Assembly: GCF_000005825.2 (NCBI RefSeq)
Contig: NC_013791.2
Span: 1,488,001 to 1,552,000, forward strand
DNA from: Alkalihalophilus pseudofirmus OF4
GTDB lineage: Bacteria > Bacillota > Bacilli > Bacillales > Bacillaceae_D
DNA length: 64,000 nucleotides
Direction: 5' to 3'
Position numbers and translations under genes: made by a program. This document shows positions 33,629-42,450 of this stretch, piece after piece. Within the stretch, counting starts at the first letter, position 1. Each line of letters opens with the position of its first letter. Under the pieces are notes generated by a model. The model had not been told where the DNA came from and ran no database searches. It saw only the letters and a list, made by a program, of their open reading frames with translations.

Positions 33629-34627
33629 ATGAGTGAATTTATTCACCAGTGGGATCAGCTGTATACGGCCGCGCATAAAAACTGGCATTTATTTTCAGCT
33701 AAAGAAAAAGAAGAGCAGCTGCATTTCCTAGAAGAAGCAGCGCAGTCATTATTAGAATCATGGAGTGACATGGAGGAAAAATTAATTGACCTCAAACAAA
33801 AAAAAGAGGGTGCAGCAGAAGTTCCAAGTTATGAAAGCCGAGGAACAAGCTTTTTCACATTAGAAATGTTTGAACAAGCAAGCGCGGCATTTTTAACTGA
33901 AGAGGCAAGCGGTGAAGCGAATGATGTGAGACTGCTTTATTTAGGATACTCCTTTTTATATACAGAGGCATACACAAAGGCGATTGAAACGTTTTTGTAT
34001 TTGATTCAATCAAAAGCACCTGCTGTCATTTCACATTTTGCGTATGTAGGTTTAGGGTGTCTGTACACTCAGCTTGAGGATTTTGACCAAGCTATTTACT
34101 CCTTTGAAAAAGCGAATGAACTTACAACGAGTATAGATGTTGTGTATAATTTAGGAGTATGTCATTATGTGAAGAAAGAGTATAGTCAGGCCGCTCATTA
34201 TTTTAAAGAAACGATTAAAGAATTAGAAGAAGACGGTGAAGCTTATTTCTTCTTAGGGTGCTGCTTGATTGAATCGGGATATAAAAGAGAAGCTTGGAAC
34301 TGTTTTTTAAGTGCCTTATGCTTACTTTACACAGATGAGGCTCTTCTTGCTTTTGCTAAAGTGAGTGAGTGGCATGGTCATCATCAAATGGCGATTCACT
34401 GTTATAAGCGTCTCGAATCGTTAGGCAGACGTACAATTGAAACAAGGCATGGGCTAGCGTGGAATTATGCTCTTATCGAGGAGTATGAACATGCGATTGA
34501 ATTATTTACAGAACTTAACCAATCAGGAAATGATGATGAGTCGATCGCTCAATCAGTTCGCTGGCTGATTGCACACTGGCCGCATGCACAATCAGAGGAA
34601 CTATCAACTCACTTTCAACTTAATTGA
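33629..34627 (+). CDS. TPR repeat protein of unknown function
   Basis: 332 residues, cytosolic, with a charged helical N-terminal part and then TPR-like repeats from about residue 75 to 320 (LLYLGYSFLYTEAYTKAIE, YVGLGCLYTQLEDFDQAIY, YNLGVCHYVKKEYSQAAHY and similar). Probably a scaffold; I do not recognise a specific ortholog and B. subtilis has no equivalent here that I know of. The ATG at 33629 lies 7 bases after GGAGGGG, which is buried in the panBCD terminator stem, so read-through RNA would have its site masked. Six cysteines, two adjacent in a short FFLGCCL segment, are unusual for a cytosolic Bacillus protein. Confidence 0.8.
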   Translation: MSEFIHQWDQLYTAAHKNWHLFSAKEKEEQLHFLEEAAQSLLESWSDMEEKLIDLKQKKEGAAEVPSYESRGTSFFTLEMFEQASAAFLTEEASGEANDVRLLYLGYSFLYTEAYTKAIETFLYLIQSKAPAVISHFAYVGLGCLYTQLEDFDQAIYSFEKANELTTSIDVVYNLGVCHYVKKEYSQAAHYFKETIKELEEDGEAYFFLGCCLIESGYKREAWNCFLSALCLLYTDEALLAFAKVSEWHGHHQMAIHCYKRLESLGRRTIETRHGLAWNYALIEEYEHAIELFTELNQSGNDDESIAQSVRWLIAHWPHAQSEELSTHFQLN

Positions 34628-34731
34628 AATAATTCGATTGAATCGCCTTAATTGAAATAAAGCAAAATGAATAAACCAAAATGAAAAAACAATTAGAGAT
34701 GTGAGATGTTAGGTAAGGTTAGAGGTGAAAC

Positions 34732-37554
34732 ATGAACGATCGCTTTATAGTCGTAGATGTAGAAACAACAGGTCATTCAGTAGCAAAGGGTGATCGCATC
34801 ATTCAAATAGGAGCAGTGGTCATCGAAAACGGGGAAATCATAGAACGTTTTGCTTCTTTTGTTAATCCAGAAGTGGAGATTCCTCCTTTTATCGAGGAAT
34901 TAACAGGTATTAATCAAGCGATGGTTGAACATGCACCAACGTTTAAGGAATTGGCTGTAGAGCTGCTTCCTTTATTTGAAAATGTTGGATTTGTGGCGCA
35001 TAATGTTCCGTTTGATTTATCCTTTTTAAAAAATCAATTTGAATTAATTGGTGAGAAGTTCCCAAAAATGAAATGCTACGACACAGTGGAACTGTCTCGA
35101 ATGTTATTGCCTAAAGAAGAAAGTTATAAGCTCGGACATTTAGCGTTCAGCTTAGGGCTTTCGCATGATCGTCCTCATCAAGCCGATAGTGATGCGGAAG
35201 TAACAGCAGAAATTTTTCTATATTTATTAAATAAACTAAAAGGTCTTCCTCTCTTAACCCTTGAGCAGCTCATTCCTATTGTCAGGTATTTTAGAAGCAG
35301 CTTAGAGCCGATGATTTCAGCTTTTATTCAAGAGAAGGTCATGTTGGGCGTGAATGATGCGCAAGAGTTTGACTGCTATCGTCAGCTTGCCCTAAAAAAG
35401 CAGCCTGAGCATGATAATGAACCAGCACCTGAATCATTTAAAGGCACGTTTAGTGAATTTAGGTCTGAACTTTTTTCTGCGGATAAAGGACTTAAAGAAG
35501 CTTTTACAAAATATGAAACAAGAGAAGGTCAAGTAAGGATGATGGACAAGGTTGACCATGCGTTTCATCATAATGAGCATGTGTTAATTGAAGCAGGAAC
35601 GGGAACAGGAAAATCCCTTGCTTATTTACTGCCGGCTGTATTGTATGCACATGAGACAGATCAGGCGGTCGTCATCTCGACCCAAACCATCCCGCTTCAA
35701 GATCAGCTGCTCATGCGTGATTTGCCGCTGCTTGAGCGCCTACTTCCATTTCCAGTAGACGTAGCTTTACTAAAAGGGCGCAGTCACTACCTTTGTTTAC
35801 GTAAGTTTGAGCAGTCTCTTAGAACGATCTCTGATGATACGTATGATGTCAGGCTGATGAAGGCTCAAATTCTTGTTTGGCTGACTGAGACGGATTACGG
35901 GGATGTAGAGGAGCTTAACTTATCATCTGGCGGCAGAGGATTTTGGTTTGAAGTGCAAAGCGATGCGAAGTCTGACTTAGGAAAGTTCAGTCCGTGGTTT
36001 TCGCGATGCTTCTATCACCGGGCTAGAAGAAGAGCGAGAGAGGCTCACCTTGTTATTACCAATCATGCTCTGCTCTTAACTGACCTTGTTCATGACCAAG
36101 CTTTACTGCCAAGTTATTCCCATGCGGTTATAGATGAAGCCCATCATTTAGTAGAAGCTGCAAGCGAACATTTAGGGATGAAAGCAGATTATGTGACCTT
36201 TTCTTATTTACTTCAGCGAATAGGACTCGATCACGACCATGGCATTCAACCGCATCTATGCCGAATTTCAGAGGAATACGGAATAAGCAGCAAACAACTT
36301 CATGATGAATTAATAATTTCACTTACCGCAATTAAAGATGAAATAGATGAATTGTTTCGAATGCTGAATGACTATGTAACATATAAAAGAAAGACTGGCG
36401 CCTCAGATATAGGGCGTATAAGTTACAGATATAGGAGCTTTGATGAATCTGGAAGTTCATGGAATGCCATTTTAGAATGTACGATGCGTGTTCATATGTT
36501 CGCTAAAGATATCCGAATTCGTTTTGATACATTAATAAAGCAATTTCTTGATATAAAGGATCAGATAAGCTATGTTGACCATGGGCTAGTGACCGATTCG
36601 CAACGACTAGTAGATGCATTAATGGAAGAAGAGCAGTACTTGTACGAGTTATTACTCGAAGCAGACCCGGAATTTGTTTATTGGATTGAAATAGAACCTA
36701 GAGGAGCTAGGAATGCTACATTTATTTACAGTAAACCAATCCAAGTAGCCGACAGACTGGCAGATCAGTTTTTTGCAAAGAAAAAAAGCGTTGTATTAAC
36801 ATCGGCTACCTTATCAATAAACGGATCGTTTGATTATCAGCTCGAACAGCTTGGATTAGAAGATTTCGGTGCGAAAGTGTATACGATTGAATCGCCTTTT
36901 TCTTATAAAGATCAAGCGAGACTGTTGATTCCAAAAGATATGCCTGCAATTAAAGAGGTAGGAGAAAAGCAATTTGCCATGGATGCAGCAATCAAAGTAT
37001 GGCGGATTGCTGAGAGAAAGCGGGGTAAAATGCTTGTTTTATTTACCTCCTATGAGATGTTAAAGATGGTGTATGACTATATTAAAGATTTAAGTGAGTA
37101 TGAACCGATGCCTTTAATTGGTCAGGGGATCACCAGCGGATCTCGCGCTAAACTGATTAAAAGCTTCAAACAGGCTGAGGAAGCCATTCTTTTTGGGACG
37201 AGCAGTTTCTGGGAAGGGATTGACTTACCGGGAGATGAACTAACAAGTCTTGTGATCGTTCGCCTGCCGTTCTCGCCGCCTGATCAACCTTTGCTGCAAG
37301 CACAGCTTGAACGGGCAAAAGAAGCGGGGAAAAGCCCTTTTATGGATGTATCTTTGCCGCAAGCTATTATTCGATTTAAACAAGGGTTCGGCCGTTTAAT
37401 TCGTACGAAAGAAGACAAAGGATGCGTATTCGTGCTGGACCGCCGAATTTCAACGACAAGATATGGAAGTCAATTTATTAAATCACTGCCTGATGTTCCA
37501 GTAGACGAGCATAAACTCGAAGTGTTACTCGATCGTTACGAAGATTTCTTATAG
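34732..37554 (+). CDS. dinG: DinG-type exonuclease-helicase
   Basis: A 940-residue fusion of an N-terminal DEDD 3'-5' exonuclease (VDVETTG at residue 6; HNVPFDLSFL near 88; HQADSDAEV near 148) and a C-terminal XPD/DinG superfamily 2 helicase. Walker A is EAGTGTGKS (near 287), the DEAH box is DEAHH (near 466) and the last motif is the QGFGRLIRTKEDKG region near 890. The cysteine spacing of a Fe-S cluster, typical of enteric DinG, is not apparent, as for Firmicutes DinG, which acts mainly as an exonuclease. B. subtilis DinG has nearly the same length. The ATG at 34732 follows AGAGGTGAAAC. DNA repair role. Confidence 0.94.
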   Translation: MNDRFIVVDVETTGHSVAKGDRIIQIGAVVIENGEIIERFASFVNPEVEIPPFIEELTGINQAMVEHAPTFKELAVELLPLFENVGFVAHNVPFDLSFLKNQFELIGEKFPKMKCYDTVELSRMLLPKEESYKLGHLAFSLGLSHDRPHQADSDAEVTAEIFLYLLNKLKGLPLLTLEQLIPIVRYFRSSLEPMISAFIQEKVMLGVNDAQEFDCYRQLALKKQPEHDNEPAPESFKGTFSEFRSELFSADKGLKEAFTKYETREGQVRMMDKVDHAFHHNEHVLIEAGTGTGKSLAYLLPAVLYAHETDQAVVISTQTIPLQDQLLMRDLPLLERLLPFPVDVALLKGRSHYLCLRKFEQSLRTISDDTYDVRLMKAQILVWLTETDYGDVEELNLSSGGRGFWFEVQSDAKSDLGKFSPWFSRCFYHRARRRAREAHLVITNHALLLTDLVHDQALLPSYSHAVIDEAHHLVEAASEHLGMKADYVTFSYLLQRIGLDHDHGIQPHLCRISEEYGISSKQLHDELIISLTAIKDEIDELFRMLNDYVTYKRKTGASDIGRISYRYRSFDESGSSWNAILECTMRVHMFAKDIRIRFDTLIKQFLDIKDQISYVDHGLVTDSQRLVDALMEEEQYLYELLLEADPEFVYWIEIEPRGARNATFIYSKPIQVADRLADQFFAKKKSVVLTSATLSINGSFDYQLEQLGLEDFGAKVYTIESPFSYKDQARLLIPKDMPAIKEVGEKQFAMDAAIKVWRIAERKRGKMLVLFTSYEMLKMVYDYIKDLSEYEPMPLIGQGITSGSRAKLIKSFKQAEEAILFGTSSFWEGIDLPGDELTSLVIVRLPFSPPDQPLLQAQLERAKEAGKSPFMDVSLPQAIIRFKQGFGRLIRTKEDKGCVFVLDRRISTTRYGSQFIKSLPDVPVDEHKLEVLLDRYEDFL

Positions 37555-37724
37555 CGCCTGCACACAGGTAATACATCGGCTTTTGAGCATTTTTACACAG
37601 TTTAAGTCAATTGAACAAGCACCTTATATCTTCTCCCTGACCTTCGCATACTATTCAGGCGGAGTTTAGTTACAGCCATTTAATTTTGTCGTTTTTAGTA
37701 TACTGATGGTGGAGGTAGATCAAG

Positions 37725-38570
37725 GTGCATAAATGGAAAGTGCTTATAGCTGCAATAATCTTGGTAGTGGTTTTTGGGTCAAGTCCGTTGTTCATTAGGG
37801 CTTCTTCTGATATAGATATTCGAACCATTCTTAAAGAGGAAGAAGATGACGTGTCGATTTTATTCTTTGATCTTCCAGAAGGGGAATCGGCGCTTTTTCA
37901 TACGAATGATGAATTTACTGTGTTAATAGGGACGGGCAGTGAAGCGTCATTTGATGAACTGTCCGAGAGATTAACGCGTTTAGGCATTACAGTCATTAAC
38001 CAGCTTATATTGCCCAAGTTAGAGGATACATATATGGGCGGAGTGAGCAGGCTGCTTGATGAGAGGAAGGTAGAACAAATCATCGTTCCTGATCAAGGGT
38101 TAAAATGGTTCTCTGAGTCTTATCAAGAGTATAAAATTGATATCATCAGCTGGGAGGAAGAAGGACTATATCAGCCTCATCCAGCCTTACAATTTTCTGT
38201 CATGAAAAGTACGAGCTCTATGATGCCTGCTTTAAACTTAGATGTAGATATTGGCTGCGGGCACCGATTATTTTTAGCGAATGAAGCCTCCCTTGAATTA
38301 GAAAAAGAATGGATGACTAAAGACTTATCAACGGTGAATGTGTTAAAGGTAGCCGAGTATGGGACGGAGAAAGGGACGGGGGAAGATTTCCTTGTCTCAT
38401 CAGATCCTGAGGTAGCGGTTATTTTTAATTTGCATGATCATACCGTTAGTGCCAGTGTTCGTGAGAGACTGCAGGAAACATGGATCGACACATACGAGAC
38501 AAAACAGCATGGCACAATTCTAATCAAAGTAAATGAAACTGATTATGAGCTGTTAACAATACGCTTTTAA
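37725..38570 (+). CDS. Exported ComEC-like metallo-beta-lactamase fold protein lacking metal ligands
   Basis: 281 residues with a signal peptide or anchor (residues 3-26, VLIAAIILVVVFGSSPLF). The rest resembles the C-terminal metallo-beta-lactamase part of ComEC-type proteins: VSILFFDLPEGESALF, where active relatives have DVGQGD, and ILPKLEDTYMGGVSRLLD, where the HxHxDHxGG metal motif would stand. Only D and GG remain, so metal binding is unlikely. The end (VRERLQETWIDTYETKQHGTI) fits the family's final YRTDxxGxI strand. The GTG at 37725 follows GGTGGAGGTAGATCAAG. It is 24-48 bases before mtaD. Role unknown; possibly a non-catalytic descendant. Confidence 0.7.
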   Translation: MHKWKVLIAAIILVVVFGSSPLFIRASSDIDIRTILKEEEDDVSILFFDLPEGESALFHTNDEFTVLIGTGSEASFDELSERLTRLGITVINQLILPKLEDTYMGGVSRLLDERKVEQIIVPDQGLKWFSESYQEYKIDIISWEEEGLYQPHPALQFSVMKSTSSMMPALNLDVDIGCGHRLFLANEASLELEKEWMTKDLSTVNVLKVAEYGTEKGTGEDFLVSSDPEVAVIFNLHDHTVSASVRERLQETWIDTYETKQHGTILIKVNETDYELLTIRF

Positions 38571-38618
38571 AAAAATAATCGTAAGACATTTCCAGTGAAA
38601 AGGAAGGTGGGTGAGATC

Positions 38619-39932
38619 ATGTCGATTTTAATACATACTGTTTCGATTAGAACCGACGAGAAAAGTTCTAATTGGATTGAAGATGGCTATATCATCATAA
38701 ATGAGGGAGTATTTAAGAAAATTGCAGACGGTAAACCGAGTGAAAAAGAATTAACTGAGGCAGGTGAAGTGATTAACGGCCGCGGTAAGTGGGTGTGTCC
38801 GGGGTTAGTCAATACCCACGGGCATGCCGGAATGTCCCTTTTGCGGGGATATTCAGATGACCTGCCGCTTGATCAGTGGCTAAAAGAAAAAATGTGGCCT
38901 TTTGAGGGGAAGCTGGACCTGGAGGCAACAAAAGCAGCACGTGGCTTAGCAATGGTTGAGATGATTCGATCCGGAACAACGACATTTCTTGAGATGTATC
39001 ACTTATTTATGCATGAATTTGCCCAAGATATAACCGATGCAGGCATGCGCGCAACATTAATGCGCTCAATGATTGGTTTGTGTTCTAAAGAGGAACAGAA
39101 AGAAAAGCTTTTAGAGGCAGTTGAATTTGCAAAGACGTGGCACAAAGGAGCAGATTCTCGCATCCAAACGATGCTTGCTCCTCATGCTCCCTACACCTGC
39201 CCGCCGGAATTTATCGAAATGATTGTTGAAGAAGCTATAAAGCTGGATCTTCCAATACATATGCATTTGGCAGAGACGAGAAAAGAGGTCCGAGAACATA
39301 TTCAACAGTATCATCATCACCCGCTTGAACACTTAGAGAAGCTGGGCTTCTTAAATGAGGCTAGATGGTTATTTGCCCACGGCGTACATCTAAACGAGGA
39401 ACATATCGACCTATTAGCCGAATATAAAGCCGGTATCAGCCACAACCCGATTTCTAATTTGAAGCTGGGGTCAGGTGTAGCACCTATTGCAGAAATGCTG
39501 CAAAAAGGGGTGGAAATAGGGATTGGCACCGATAGTGTTGCTTCAAATAACACACTTGATATGATCGAAGAAATGAGAATGGCTGCATTTATTCATAAAG
39601 GAATTGCCGAGGATCCAATTTTAATACCTGCTGAGGTGGCGATTAAGATGGCGACTAAAAACGGGGCACAATTATTGGAGCATGATAAGACAGGCGAAAT
39701 TAAAACAGGATATAAAGCTGATTTTATGATCATCGATTCACATGGAGCCCACATGCAGCCTGCGTCTAACCGTGATTCGCATATCGTGTATGCAGCAAAA
39801 AGCTCAGATATCACGGATGTATACGTGGATGGCTTGCCTTTAATGAGAAACAAAGAGCTGCTAACGTTAGATGAAGAAAAGATTAAATTTGAAGCGAATG
39901 AGCATTATCAAAGGGTTAGATCATACATTTAA
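38619..39932 (+). CDS. mtaD: 5-methylthioadenosine / S-adenosylhomocysteine deaminase
   Basis: Amidohydrolase of the ATZ/TRZ-MtaD group that deaminates MTA/SAH or a related adenosine. The 437 residues from the ATG at 38619 (after AAGGTGGGTGAG) hold the metal motif NTHGHAGMSLLRG (HxH, near residue 66), HMHLAET (near 210), FAHGVHL (near 250) and IGTDSVASNN (near 300), all four ligand blocks present. The product opens with a small beta domain (residues 1-60) that closes at the C terminus. The substrate assignment comes from overall similarity; guanine or related deaminases are alternatives. It may be co-transcribed with the upstream ComEC-like gene. Confidence 0.85.
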   Translation: MSILIHTVSIRTDEKSSNWIEDGYIIINEGVFKKIADGKPSEKELTEAGEVINGRGKWVCPGLVNTHGHAGMSLLRGYSDDLPLDQWLKEKMWPFEGKLDLEATKAARGLAMVEMIRSGTTTFLEMYHLFMHEFAQDITDAGMRATLMRSMIGLCSKEEQKEKLLEAVEFAKTWHKGADSRIQTMLAPHAPYTCPPEFIEMIVEEAIKLDLPIHMHLAETRKEVREHIQQYHHHPLEHLEKLGFLNEARWLFAHGVHLNEEHIDLLAEYKAGISHNPISNLKLGSGVAPIAEMLQKGVEIGIGTDSVASNNTLDMIEEMRMAAFIHKGIAEDPILIPAEVAIKMATKNGAQLLEHDKTGEIKTGYKADFMIIDSHGAHMQPASNRDSHIVYAAKSSDITDVYVDGLPLMRNKELLTLDEEKIKFEANEHYQRVRSYI

Positions 39933-40296
39933 AATCCTGCACTATTTGAGCGCAGGATCGTGAGGTGTGAACTAGATAAAATTGTATTTTTGTTTTCTAG
40001 CTTTCGTGTTATTCTTTGGTTGTCTGCTTTTTTTCGAAAAAGGCAGGGAATTCAGTTTGACGAATCGAAATGGGAAACAGCTGATGCCAATCAAGTCCGC
40101 TGCGTCCAACAAAAGAAATGCTTTCCTTTTGCTTTTGAAATGAAGAGGCGGTCTTTGATGGTTGGTGCATCATCTATGCGCCCCCTTTCTTTAGCTTACT
40201 TATAGTATGGCAGAACAGAACATGCTTATGACTAGTAAAAGTTGAGCAAAAAGGATGTCATTTGAGAAAAAGGATTTAAAAATTGGAGGAGAAAGA
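39933..40296. other. Gap of 360 bases between mtaD and ypmA with hairpins only
   Basis: A stem ATCCTGC/GCAGGAT (39938-39958 region) follows mtaD but has no T-run. CTGCTTTTT and AAAAAGGCAG (about 40026-40048) form a second hairpin with a TTCG-type loop. The frame 39960-40205 lacks a ribosome binding site and normal composition, so I do not call it. Nothing else is recognised. Confidence 0.5.
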
Positions 40297-40467
40297 ATGG
40301 ATAAAAAAATGGAAGTATTATCCACGGTCAGAGTGCAAAAAGCGAGTGATTTATACAAAATTGTCGATTCTCTCAATCGCACGCTGAAAGAACAGGATTT
40401 AATGTTTGGTTTATCATTAGATGATAAAAATGAAGAGCAAATGGTGTTCACAATTTATAGAACGTAG
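40297..40467 (+). CDS. ypmA: Small conserved protein YpmA
   Basis: 56 residues from the ATG at 40297 after TTGGAGGAGAAAGA; the upstream in-frame extension lacks a site. It is hydrophilic, with the pattern STVRVQKASDLYKIVDSLN, LKEQDLMFGLSLD and a final FTIYRT. B. subtilis YpmA is of similar size and lies, as here, just before ypmB and aspB. Function unknown; no signal peptide or membrane helix. Confidence 0.88.
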   Translation: MDKKMEVLSTVRVQKASDLYKIVDSLNRTLKEQDLMFGLSLDDKNEEQMVFTIYRT

Positions 40468-40495
40468 GCAAGCTTAATGAAATAGGTGAATTTTA

Positions 40496-40984
40496 ATGAA
40501 AAAGATTATATTTACGGGACTGGTTGTAGGCTTTTTAGCTCTTGTTGGTACAAGTGCATATGCCTATCACATTATCCGCGCACCGCTCGTTGAAAGCTAC
40601 AATGAAGCGAAAGATTTGGCGCTCTCTAATCAGCATCTTCAAACAGTTGAAGGAGCCCACTACTACCATGGTACAGAAGCATATTATGTTTTGACCGGTA
40701 CTAATGATGACAATGACGAAATGATCGTTTTTGTTGGTGATGACCTAGAAACTGTTCATGAGCTGAAACGAGCGGATGGAATTTCTTATGATCAAGCGAT
40801 GGAGATTGCCCAACGCGAATTACCAGATAGGAAAATTGAGAAAATTCGTCTCGGCTATACACGAGGGGTTCCTGTGTATGAAGTGATGTACAATGACCAA
40901 AATGCTCGAACAGGGTATTATTATCTAACGTTTGAAGACGGGTCCTTTCTAAAAAGATACAGCATTCGAAATATAAATAGATAA
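40496..40984 (+). CDS. ypmB: Membrane-anchored PepSY-like protein YpmB
   Basis: 162 residues with an N-terminal membrane anchor (IIFTGLVVGFLALVGTSAYAY, about residues 4-24) and an extracytoplasmic domain of the PepSY-like/DUF5590 type (ISYDQAMEIAQRELPDRKIEKIRLG near residue 98, then VYEVMYND). Such domains are thought to inhibit or bind peptidases or bind metal; the role is unknown. The ATG at 40496 follows AATAGGTGAATTTTA. It lies between ypmA and aspB as in B. subtilis, with a separate promoter for aspB after it. Confidence 0.88.
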   Translation: MKKIIFTGLVVGFLALVGTSAYAYHIIRAPLVESYNEAKDLALSNQHLQTVEGAHYYHGTEAYYVLTGTNDDNDEMIVFVGDDLETVHELKRADGISYDQAMEIAQRELPDRKIEKIRLGYTRGVPVYEVMYNDQNARTGYYYLTFEDGSFLKRYSIRNINR

Positions 40985-41037
40985 TATATTAAAGATAAAT
41001 AAATTTCTTTAATCGTTTGTCTTTTCTGAATCTACAC

Positions 41038-41066
41038 TTGATTCAACTGAGTGTACACACTATAGT
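41038..41066 (+). promoter_or_regulatory. Probable promoter of aspB
   Basis: TTGATT (41038-41043), a 17-bp spacer and TATAGT (41061-41066). The spacer contains the palindrome GTGTACAC. Confidence 0.6.
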
Positions 41067-41103
41067 TATATATAGTCATGATAAGGGAGTTGACATTAAG
41101 AAC

Positions 41104-42288
41104 ATGAAATTAGCACAAAGAGTTTCTGCATTAACACCATCGACAACACTAGCCATTACTGCAAAAGCAAAAGAACTAAAAGAACAAGGACATGATGTCA
41201 TTGGTCTAGGAGCGGGTGAGCCTGACTTTAATACGCCACAGTACATAATCGATGCAGCGGTTCGCTCCATGGAAGAAGGGCACACAAAATATACGCCATC
41301 AGGCGGTCTGCCTGCTTTAAAAAAAGCTGTTATTGAAAAGTTTAAAGAAGACCAAGGCTTAGATTATGCACCGAGTGAAATTATTGTAGGAACTGGTGCT
41401 AAACATATTCTTTACACGTTGTTCCAGGCACTTTTAGACGAAGCGGATGAAGTTATTATTCCTACACCTTATTGGGTGAGCTATCCTGAACAAGTGAAAC
41501 TTGCAGGCGGTGAACCAGTCTATGTAGAGGGACTTGAAAGTAATGATTTTAAAATAACGGCAGAGCAGTTAGAAGCAGTTATTACACCGAAAACAAAAGC
41601 GGTTATTATTAACTCTCCATCAAACCCAACAGGCTCTCTTTATTCAAAAGAGGAATTAAAGCAGCTTGGAGATGTTTGCTTAAAGCATGACATTCTAATT
41701 GTATCTGATGAAATTTATGAGAAGCTTGTTTATGGTGAAGTAACTCATACATCGATTGCTGAAGTTTCTGATGAGTTGAAGAGACAAACGGTTGTTGTAA
41801 ATGGGGTTTCTAAATCACATTCTATGACAGGGTGGAGAATTGGCTATGCAGCAGGTCCTGCAGAACTTATTAAAGCGATGACGAACCTAGCAAGCCATAG
41901 CACATCAAATCCTACAACAAGTGCACAATACGGTGCGATCGCGGCTTACACAGAGGATGATGGTTCTGTAGAAGTGATGCGTTCTGCTTTTGAAGACCGT
42001 TTAAACAAAGTGTATGAAAAGCTTGTTGCCATCCCTGGAGTGTCTTGTGTGAAACCTAAAGGAGCATTTTACCTCTTTCCAAATGTAAGCGAGGCGGCTA
42101 AGTTAAATGGGTATGACGATGTCGATAAGTGGGTAGAAGCCTTATTAGCAGAAGAAAAAGTAGCATTAGTTCCTGGTTCTGGCTTTGGAGCACCACATAA
42201 TGTCCGCTTATCGTATGCGACCTCACTTGAAGCTTTAGAAGAAGCATTAATTCGTATTGAGCGATTTGTTCGCGCAAAAACAAAATAA
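41104..42288 (+). CDS. aspB: Aspartate aminotransferase
   Basis: PLP aminotransferase interconverting aspartate/2-oxoglutarate and oxaloacetate/glutamate. The ATG at 41104 gives 394 residues starting MKLAQRVSALTPS, the family start. The only site, AAGGGAG, is about 15 bases away, unusually far. Motifs: GLGAGEPDFNTP near residue 34, INSPSNPTGSLYS near 172, VSDEIYEKLVY near 203 and the PLP lysine in VNGVSKSHSMTGWRIGYA near 238. An upstream promoter and a strong downstream terminator suggest a single-gene unit. asnS follows as in B. subtilis. Confidence 0.95.
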   Translation: MKLAQRVSALTPSTTLAITAKAKELKEQGHDVIGLGAGEPDFNTPQYIIDAAVRSMEEGHTKYTPSGGLPALKKAVIEKFKEDQGLDYAPSEIIVGTGAKHILYTLFQALLDEADEVIIPTPYWVSYPEQVKLAGGEPVYVEGLESNDFKITAEQLEAVITPKTKAVIINSPSNPTGSLYSKEELKQLGDVCLKHDILIVSDEIYEKLVYGEVTHTSIAEVSDELKRQTVVVNGVSKSHSMTGWRIGYAAGPAELIKAMTNLASHSTSNPTTSAQYGAIAAYTEDDGSVEVMRSAFEDRLNKVYEKLVAIPGVSCVKPKGAFYLFPNVSEAAKLNGYDDVDKWVEALLAEEKVALVPGSGFGAPHNVRLSYATSLEALEEALIRIERFVRAKTK

Positions 42289-42305
42289 ACGCAGTTCTTC
42301 ATTCG

Positions 42306-42340
42306 GCCCTCTTGTATTCAAAGCAAGAGGGCTTAACTTT
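42306..42340 (+). terminator. Terminator after aspB
   Basis: GCCCTCTTG (42306-42314) and CAAGAGGGC (42324-42332), then TTAACTTTT. Confidence 0.85.
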
Positions 42341-42374
42341 TACATATGAAGTACAGCTTACGGTCGCTTAGTCG

Positions 42375-42404
42375 TTGACTTCAAATTTCTAAGAAGGGTA
42401 TAAT
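42375..42404 (+). promoter_or_regulatory. asnS promoter
   Basis: TTGACT (42375-42380), an 18-bp spacer and TATAAT (42399-42404). Confidence 0.78.
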
Positions 42405-42450
42405 GAGGATTGATGTCTCAATAGCATTTGTTAGTGATGGAGGGAATAAT

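Noticed and set aside
39960-40205. Open frame of 81 codons after mtaD
   Set aside because: GTG start without a ribosome binding site, and it spans a TTCG hairpin; composition unlike its neighbours.
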